The position numbers were made by a program, and so were the translations under genes. The notes under the pieces are model-generated. The model saw nothing but the letters and a program-made list of their open reading frames with translations. It was not told the DNA's origin and did not search any database. A stretch of 64,000 nucleotides of DNA from Ignavibacteriales bacterium (GTDB lineage Bacteria; Bacteroidota; Ignavibacteria; Ignavibacteriales; Melioribacteraceae): assembly GCA_020635285.1 (NCBI GenBank), contig JACKAB010000005.1:1-64000 (forward strand). The letters are read 5' to 3'. Of the stretch, positions 57,065 to 64,000 are shown piece after piece; positions within the stretch are counted from its first letter, which is position 1, and every line of letters begins with the position of its first letter.

Positions 57065-60000
57065 TGAGTGTGTTAACAAAATATCAAAATGCCGCTCTTA
57101 GGTATGATAAACATATTTCGCTTACAGCAAATGCCGGTTCAGGAAAGACCACAGTTCTTTCTAAGCGATTTGTTGAAATATTACTTAAAGAAAATATTAA
57201 TCTGAATAATATTGTCGCAATTACATTTACAGAAAAAGCAGCAAGTGAGCTTTATTCCAAAATTGCAAAGGAACTAGATGAAAGAATAATTTCTGCAAAT
57301 GGAATTACAAAAATTAAGTTAGAAACTTTAAGAAGGAACTTAGTATCTGCAAAAATTTCTACAATACATTCCTTCTGTATTGAAATCTTAAAAGACTACG
57401 CACCAGTTGCTGGCATAGATGCAAATTTTTCCCCAGTTGACAAAAGAACTTCAGATGAAATTCTTCAACAGAGTATGGATGAAATAATTGTTAAGAATTT
57501 GAAAGAAGACAACACCGAAATAAAAAATCTGATTCGATTGTTTGGAAACAAAACCTTACTTGCAAATAAAATAAAATTATTATTTGGAAAAAGAAAAACA
57601 ACGGAAAAATTAATTGAAAATTATTATTCAAAATCTGAAATAGAAATTGCCGAATGGCTAAAAAATAGTTTTGAAAATAAATTCACACTAGTATTTGAAA
57701 CCCTTATAAATGAATTGATCCCAGAAGTTATTGAATTGAATAATATTGCTGGAGGAGATAAAACTACTGAAATATTTATTGAAGTAAATAGACTTATAAA
57801 CGAATTAAACTCTAAAGAAAATTTAATTGATAGATTTATACTTCTTAAAGAAATTGCTAATCAAATTCTTACAAATTCCGGAACTGTAAAAAAACAAAAA
57901 ATATATCAGCAAAAAGCTTTACGAAGAAAACATATTTTTAGTTGAAAATATAAATACAAAGTTTGAAGATATTATAAAAATAGAAATACCCGATAACTAT
58001 ATTGAATTAAACGATGATTTAGCAAAATTCAGCAAAACAATTACTGATTTTTATAAACAAGTAGAGGAAAGATATAAATTTAAAAAGCAGCAAAAATCCT
58101 TTTTAGATTTTGAAGATTTACTTCTCATCACGTATAAGCTTTTGCAAAATGAGGAAGTAGCAGACTTACTATCTAAAAAATATAAATATGTTATGGTTGA
58201 TGAATATCAAGATACTAATGAAATTCAGTATCAAATATTTATGCCAATTTTACAGTTTTTAGCTTGCGGAAATTTGTTTGTAGTTGGAGATGATAAGCAA
58301 AGTATTTATATGTTTCATGAAGCCGAAGTAAAAGTTTTTAATGATACAAAAAAGCAAATTGAAGATATAGAAGGTTCAAGCAGTTTACTTCAACTTCCGC
58401 ATTCTTTTAGACTGGCACCAAACATTGCTTTATTCACAAATAAATTATTTAGCAGACTTTTTGAAAATCCAAATCCCTCATTTAATGAGGTTGAATACAA
58501 CGAGCTGGTTTGCGCTTACCCTAAGGATAACAAGGGCAAAATTGAATTTATAATTTTCCTCAGATGAAGATGAGGCTAGCGAAGCCCAACTCATTTCTAA
58601 AAAAATTATCAAGCTTGTAAGTGAAGAACAAAATAAGATAAATTTTAATGATATTACAATTTTATGCAGAGTAAGAAAAAATTTCACTGAGCTTGAAAAA
58701 GAATTTAATAAATATCAAATCCCATTTTCTATTGTTGGCGGAAAAGGTTTTTACCAGCAGCAGCTCGTACTAGACGTTTATAATTATTTATCATTTGTCA
58801 TAAATCCGCAAAATGATTTAGCATTTGTTTCTATATTACGAGCGCCATATTATGGAATTTCAGATGTTGATTTAACCGAGATATCTTTTGAAAAAGGGAA
58901 AAGTTTTTTTGAAAAATTTAAGAAATATGTAAGCACAAAAAATAAGTTTAATCACTATTTGTCAATGCTGGAATCACATATAAAACTTTCCTCAAAAACC
59001 GAAATTAGTGAGCTGCTTAGAACCATACACAATGAAACCGGATATTGGAGCTATATTGCCAATAAGTCAAATGGCAAACAAGAAATAGCAAATTTAGAAA
59101 AATTAATTCAGCATGCAATAAAAATAAATGAACAAGGATTTAATACTTTATACGATTTTACAAATTACTTGCAAGATGCAATCAATAATACTGAAGACGA
59201 AGGTCACGCTGAACTTGATGATACTGAGAACTCAGTAAAAATAATGACGATTCATCAATCAAAAGGTTTGGAGTTTAAAGTTGTAATTCTTTACAAAACT
59301 AATCAAGATAAAATTAATGAATCGTTAAAATCAAAAGATATTACAATCGATAAAGAATTTGGAATTTTAGCAAAACTTCCAATTAGAAATAATTATTTTG
59401 AGGATTTTCAGCAAGCACCAATAGTTGGACTTTATAATTATTTTCAAAATAAAAAATCTAATGCTGAATTGAAAAGACTATTATACGTTGCCATTACGAG
59501 AGCAGAAGAACATTTAATTATTTCGATGAGATATAAGGGAGATAAATTAATTAAAAATTCCTTTGCGGAAATGATTATAAATGCGATGAATATTAATCTA
59601 AGTGATGAAACGCAGTTGCTTTCGGGTCCTCTTGAATTTATGAAATTCCAAGAAAATAATTATGTTACAACAATTGAAAATCTGGAAACCGAAATAGAGA
59701 TTTCACATAATGTTGAACTTGCTGAATTGCCCATTGACATTGCTAAAAGAGACCAGACCAGTAATTATAAATTTATGTTAGAGAAAATTAAAAGCAAAGA
59801 AAAGAATGAAATAATTTCTGCTTCAAAGATAAGTTTGTTTTTACAATGTCCTCGTAAATATCAATTGACATATGAATTCGGTTATGGCGAGTTGACAAAA
59901 TTATTTAAAGATGCTGATGAATACGAATTTAATAGTAAAGAGGAAGAGGAAAACGTTCCAGGAAATATTTTAGGTAAAATTGTTCATTCAATTTTGGAGA

Positions 60001-60581
60001 AGGGAACTGAACACAACTTACTGAAAAATGAAATTGATTTTAGTATAGAAATGGAAGATGAATTAATTTCTTACAATAAAGTTTCTAAAAATAAATTAAG
60101 AAATGAAATTATTGATTTGATTGAAGGTTTTTATAATTCAAAATCATTCAAGAAAATTTCTCAATTAAAAAATTATCAAAATGAAATTGAAATTTATAAA
60201 CGTGAAAATGATTATTACCTTTATGGGATAATTGATAAACTCATTATCGAAAACGATAAAATAATTATTACTGATTATAAAACCGATAAAATTTCCAAAA
60301 AAAATATTAAAGAGAAAAGTGAAACTTATTTAAATCAGCTTATGTTTTACGCCTATATTTTATCTAGTAAATTTCCACAAATAAATAATTATCAGCTTTC
60401 ATTAATTTTTATCCGTGATGATACTTTTTCAGTTTCAAAATCTGTAAATAAAAATGAAGTTATAGAGTTTGGGTACGTAATCAATGATTCAGTTAACAAA
60501 ATCAGAAATAAACAGTTTGAGGAAGTAAAGCCCGGATGCAAAAATATGGAATTTTATCTTTTAGAAGAATGTCAATTCTAA
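57064..60581 (+). CDS. addA: AddA-type helicase-nuclease (two frame breaks)
   Basis: About 1172 residues, the normal AddA length. UvrD-type motifs: LTANAGSGKTTVLSKRF (Walker A), IVAITFTEKAASEL (Ia), ISTIHSFCIEIL, VMVDEYQDTNEIQY (Walker B), VVGDDKQSIYMF (III), QLPHSFRL (IV), IMTIHQSKGLEFKVVIL (V) and LLYVAITRAEEHLIIS (VI). The nuclease is ISLFLQCPRKYQLTYEF, NILGKIVHSILEKG and IIITDYKTDKI, the last holding the metal-binding Asp and Lys. Breaks near 57920 and 58556 leave readable joins (YEENIFLVENIN; SSDEDEASEAQLI). With AddB at 18829 it would unwind and resect DNA ends. It overlaps the kinase stop by one base. Confidence 0.9.
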
Positions 60582-60666
60582 AATAATTCCCTTCTGAAAC
60601 AATTTTAGAATTCCTTTAACTTTGCTTAACTTTATCCTATAAAATAATTTTAACTTGAGGAGTAAA

Positions 60667-62568
60667 ATGAAGAAAAAAATATTAATTAATCAAATAGCAA
60701 GGAGTATTATAATTTTGACATTTTTAGTAAATCTATTTAGCAGCAATGATAAAATTGCACAAACAAATGGCGAACTGCCATTAAGAAGTGAGATTTCAGT
60801 TGAACAAACTTGGAATCTTGAGGATATTTACAAAACTCCAGAACTTTGGGAAGCTGATTTTAAATGGGCTGAAAAGGCTATTGAGAAATATAAAACCTTT
60901 GAAGGAAAACTTAGTAACTCTGCCCAAGACTTATTAGCATGTATAAAGTTTGATGACGAAGTTGGTATTAAAATTAGTCGACTCTATTTATATGCCTCGC
61001 TCGCAAAAGATTTAGATTTAGGAGTTGCGGAAAACCAAGCTAGGTATGAAAGAATATCAGCACTTGCCTCAAACTTATCTGCTGCCAGTTCTTACATCCG
61101 GCCTGAAATACTAGCAATACCCGAAGATAAAATTTGGAGCTTTGTAAAAAATGAAGAAGGTCTAAAAGTTTATAAACATCAATTTGAAGATTTATTAAGA
61201 ACAAAAGCACACACACTAACTCCAAAAGAAGAAGAGTTAATGGCATTAGCCGGACCAGTAAGAGATGTTCCCGAAACTGTTTTTGGAATGTTTAATAATG
61301 CAGATATTCAATTCCCAACTGTAAAAGATGAGAACGGAAATGACATTAAAATTTCGCATGGAAGATACGGCGCAGCAATGTACTCAACAGATAGAGCTTA
61401 CAGAGAAAGGGTTTACAAAGGATTGTATAAACCATTTGAAGATTACAAAAATACATTAGTTGCACTTTTTAATGGAAATATAAAATCAGCAATGTTTAAT
61501 GCTAAAGCAAGAAATTATAAATCAACCAGGGAAGCCTCTCTTGATCCAAATAATGTTCCTCTTGAAGTATATGATAATTTAGTCAACACAGTTGGGCAAA
61601 ACTTAGAACCATTGCATAGATGGGGAAAATTAAAAAAGAAAATTTTGGGTATTGACGAATTACATCCTTACGATACATATGTAACTTTGTTTCCATCAGT
61701 TAAAAAAGAATATAATTATGATCAATCAAAAGAAATATTGTTAAAAGCATTAAAACCGTTAGGCGAAGATTATTTAAAGAGTCTAAATCTTGCTTTTAAT
61801 AATAGATGGATTGATGTTCATGAAACAAAAGGAAAGCGAAGCGGTGCTTATTCATCAGGCGTTTCTTATGGTGTTCATCCTTACGTGCTTCTAAATTGGT
61901 CTGATCAGCTCAATGATGTTTTTACATTTGCGCATGAGATGGGTCATAATATGCATTCTTATTACACTGAGAAAAATCAGCCTTATCCATATGCCAATTA
62001 TTCAATCTTTGTTGCTGAAGTTGCCTCAACTGCAAACGAAGCTTTGCTTCTTGATTATTTAATTGAAAATGCAGAAAGTAAAGAAGAAAAATTAGCGTTG
62101 ATTGAAAAACAACTAAATGGTATGACTCAAACATTTTATCGTCAAACCAGATTCGCAGAATATGAGCAATTAGCACATCAAAAAACAGAAGCAGGTGAAG
62201 CACTTACTCCGGAACTTTTATGTAAACTTTATGGAGATATGTACCAAAAATATTGGGGACCGGAAATGGTTGTTGATAATGAGGAAACATATACATGGGC
62301 ACGTATTCCTCATTTTTATTACAATTTTTATGTTTATCAATATGCAACAAGTTATGCGGCTTCACAAGAGTTAGTTGCGCAAATTAAAAATGAAGGTCAA
62401 CCTGCAATTGATAGATTTTTATCATTCCTAAAAGCGGGCAGTTCACAATATCCAATTGATGTATTAAAAACTGCAGGAGTTGATATGACTTCGCCAAAAC
62501 CGGTTTTAGCTGTTGTTAATAAAATGAATGAACTATTAGATAAAATGGAAGCTCTTCTTGCTGAATAA
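60667..62568 (+). CDS. pepF: Oligoendopeptidase F (M3 peptidase) with an N-terminal export signal
   Basis: 633 residues from ATG 60667, five bases after GAGGAG. The first 40 residues look like a signal or anchor (SIIILTFLVNLF), unusual for PepF. The M3 domain then reads TWNLEDIYKTPELWEADFKWAEK, LYLYASLAKDLDLG, and the zinc motif FTFAHEMGHNMHSYY (HExxH near residue 422) with the downstream Glu in FVAEVASTANEALLL. The C-terminus is FYNFYVYQYATSYAAS, as in PepF. It would cut short peptides, here probably in the periplasm. It is 15 bases before the next gene. Confidence 0.92.
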   Translation: MKKKILINQIARSIIILTFLVNLFSSNDKIAQTNGELPLRSEISVEQTWNLEDIYKTPELWEADFKWAEKAIEKYKTFEGKLSNSAQDLLACIKFDDEVGIKISRLYLYASLAKDLDLGVAENQARYERISALASNLSAASSYIRPEILAIPEDKIWSFVKNEEGLKVYKHQFEDLLRTKAHTLTPKEEELMALAGPVRDVPETVFGMFNNADIQFPTVKDENGNDIKISHGRYGAAMYSTDRAYRERVYKGLYKPFEDYKNTLVALFNGNIKSAMFNAKARNYKSTREASLDPNNVPLEVYDNLVNTVGQNLEPLHRWGKLKKKILGIDELHPYDTYVTLFPSVKKEYNYDQSKEILLKALKPLGEDYLKSLNLAFNNRWIDVHETKGKRSGAYSSGVSYGVHPYVLLNWSDQLNDVFTFAHEMGHNMHSYYTEKNQPYPYANYSIFVAEVASTANEALLLDYLIENAESKEEKLALIEKQLNGMTQTFYRQTRFAEYEQLAHQKTEAGEALTPELLCKLYGDMYQKYWGPEMVVDNEETYTWARIPHFYYNFYVYQYATSYAASQELVAQIKNEGQPAIDRFLSFLKAGSSQYPIDVLKTAGVDMTSPKPVLAVVNKMNELLDKMEALLAE

Positions 62569-62582
62569 TTATTGGAGTTTTT

Positions 62583-63593
62583 ATGAAATTATTTACTAAA
62601 AGAGAGTTAAATAATTATGATCTCTCTTTGACTTATGACGATTTAAGTTTAGTTCCTAGTGAAGTTTCCAGAATTAAAAGTAGAACGGAAGCAAAAACTA
62701 ATACTGAATTTTTAGGAAAGAAATTATTATTGCCGGTTCTTGCAAGTCCAATGGACTCTGTGACTGGGCTAAATATGGCAGAATCCTTAGAGAAAATGGG
62801 TTGTATTGGTATTGTAAATAGATTTGATTCCTCGCTTGATGGAGTTTTTAAAACTAATGGAAATGGAATTTCCGCAGTTTCAATAAGCCTGAATTATGAT
62901 GAAGATTCAATTGCAAAATTAGCAGAAAGAAATTTTATTATTTGCATAGATACTGCAAATGCTAATAATAGTACAGTTTTAAGAAAATGTGAGTCCATAA
63001 AAAGCAAGCACAATGTTAAAGTAATAGTAGGAAATGTCGCAGAAGGAAGTTCACTCAATCAATTAGTTGATGCTGGTGCTGACGCAGTGAGGATTGGAAT
63101 TGGTGGCGGCAGTATGTGTACAACATCTATTCAAACCGGCATTGGCATTGGACAGGCATCATCGTTAATAGATTTATATTTTGCAAGAGAAATAAAACAA
63201 TTAAATATTGAACTTATTGCAGATGGTGGCATAAAAAGTCCTGGAGATGTGGCTAAGGCTTTGGCTCTTGGCGCTGATGTAGTTATGTTGGGTAGAATGT
63301 TAGCTGGAACAAAAGAAGCTCCTGGCGAGGTTATAAAATATAATGACCAGCTTTGGAAAAAATATAGAGGATCAGCTTCATTTGGTGTTAAAATGAAAAA
63401 TGAATTTATTGAGGGCGAAGAAACCATGATTCCTTATAAAGGACCTGTTAAAGCTGTAATTGATTCAATTTCAGATGGACTTAGAAGTTCTATGAGTTAT
63501 ATGAATTGTGTAAATATTGATGAATTAAAAGCTGTAGATAGTTTTGCAGTTATGAGTCATAGCTCTTTTCTAGAGCGGCATGCCAGAAAATAA
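62583..63593 (+). CDS. IMP dehydrogenase/GMP reductase family protein
   Basis: 336 residues without CBS domains. The TIM barrel begins LTYDDLSLVPSEV, continues LPVLASPMDSVTGLNMAE, and the active-site loop is GIGGGSMCTTSIQTGIGIGQ with catalytic Cys. The Thr-Gly after the loop (TGIG) fits GMP reductase (TGVGYPQ) better than IMPDH (AGVGVPQ), and the lack of CBS domains agrees, but the Pro is missing and the loop is altered. It either reduces GMP to IMP for salvage or oxidises IMP. The second barrel half, IELIADGGIKSPGDVAKALALGADVVMLGRMLAG, is typical of both. Confidence 0.8.
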   Translation: MKLFTKRELNNYDLSLTYDDLSLVPSEVSRIKSRTEAKTNTEFLGKKLLLPVLASPMDSVTGLNMAESLEKMGCIGIVNRFDSSLDGVFKTNGNGISAVSISLNYDEDSIAKLAERNFIICIDTANANNSTVLRKCESIKSKHNVKVIVGNVAEGSSLNQLVDAGADAVRIGIGGGSMCTTSIQTGIGIGQASSLIDLYFAREIKQLNIELIADGGIKSPGDVAKALALGADVVMLGRMLAGTKEAPGEVIKYNDQLWKKYRGSASFGVKMKNEFIEGEETMIPYKGPVKAVIDSISDGLRSSMSYMNCVNIDELKAVDSFAVMSHSSFLERHARK

Positions 63594-63599
63594 TATTTC

Positions 63600-63645
63600 A
63601 ACTTTGCGCCTTCGCATTTAAAATATATAACTAAGGCGCAAAGTT
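63600..63645. terminator. 13-bp perfect inverted repeat after the IMPDH/GMPR gene
   Basis: AACTTTGCGCCTT (63600-63612) and AAGGCGCAAAGTT (63633-63645) are perfectly complementary with a 20-base loop. There is no T tract, so it may be a bidirectional stem, an RNA-processing site or a regulatory element. The following 63646-63846 is AT-rich with no gene seen. Confidence 0.5.
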
Positions 63646-63846
63646 ATCAATTAATCCACATTGCTTATCTTTGGTAAAGTTAAAAATTATTCATAATCCT
63701 TACTTTTGTAGTAGTCATCAAAAAACTTTATCATATTTAGTTTTTTTCTTCACATGTATAAAATTGCATATTTCTTTTTTATGCTATAAATTATAACTTA
63801 TTTTTTTCTATCATTCAAGTAAACAATATTGATATAAAAAATTGGG

Positions 63847-64000
63847 GTGGCAGTGGCTCTTTTTAATAAAATTTTTAATAAAAAGAAAATAAATCTAATA
63901 ATTGAAAATGGTAAAGCAAATTTATTAAGCGAGAACTATTTTACTGCAATTAAAGATTTTACATATGCATTAGAACTTGATAAAAAGAATGAAGAAGCCT
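63847..64000 (+). CDS. TPR-repeat protein, 5' end only (partial)
   Basis: A frame starts GTG 63847 or GTG 63853 and runs off the right edge. The readable 50 residues end in a TPR-like helix pair: IIENGKANLLSENYFTAIKDFTYALELDKKNEEA, with the Ala/Leu/Tyr spacing of a tetratricopeptide repeat. There is no signal peptide in this start. TPR domains mediate protein-protein contacts; nothing more can be said from this fragment. Confidence 0.55.
   Translation, partial: MAVALFNKIFNKKKINLIIENGKANLLSENYFTAIKDFTYALELDKKNEEA

Overview
The window looks like chromosome from a low-GC member of the FCB superphylum, most likely class Ignavibacteria or a close relative. The main signs are C-terminal Por/type IX sorting domains with the QNYPNPFNP motif on three secreted proteins, two tandem CarboxypepD-reg TonB receptors, DUF4837, a YpdA-type bacillithiol disulfide reductase, KdsC and an NtrY-like kinase. 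The lineage is inferred from gene content; no ribosomal marker is present.

Region by region. (1) 1-6480 is the right end of an integrative element abutting a tRNA-Thr(TGT): an unrecognised gene, an SPL-type radical SAM protein, an MCM-like AAA+ helicase split at an A7 run, a NADAR gene with an internal deletion, an excisionase-like HTH protein and a tyrosine integrase, with strong short-loop hairpins between them. (2) 6640-16762 holds an rRNA/tRNA methyltransferase, DinB, a secreted GH13 amylase beside an outer-membrane barrel (both badly frame-broken), an HU protein with a histone-H1-like tail, YpdA and a sugar dehydrogenase. (3) 16878-33567 is housekeeping: EVE, hydrolase, DUF192-addB, then greA-tilS-hpt-ftsH-CDP-DG-synthase-like, DUF4837, truA, DUF2231, a crotonase and an inactive M16 homologue. 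(4) 33642-46524 is envelope and secretion: a triple-OmpA-domain protein with an in-frame stop, kdsC, two TonB receptors, a nucleotide pyrophosphatase, an active M16 peptidase, YajQ and a sorting-domain protein. (5) 46609-49191 holds tRNA-Pro(CGG), an HDOD protein and three look-alike two-helix mini membrane proteins. (6) 49265-52158 is a pyrR-pyrB-pyrC operon with a readable PyrR-binding hairpin and attenuator. (7) 52311-64000 holds an FN3 lipoprotein, a large NtrY-like kinase, addA, an exported PepF, a GMP reductase/IMPDH homologue and the start of a TPR protein.

A caution applies to the whole window. At least 25 single-base frame breaks, many in A/T or G homopolymers, run through genes that should be intact, including tilS and pyrB. 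Most are probably consensus errors, and broken genes are annotated here as whole spans with the breaks given. Exceptions that look different are the NADAR deletion, the in-frame TAA in the OmpA gene, and possibly the A7 slippery site in the MCM-like gene.

The strongest candidates for new biology are the MCM/SPL/NADAR element, the HU protein with its lysine/alanine tail, the PyrR leader, and the mini membrane protein cluster.
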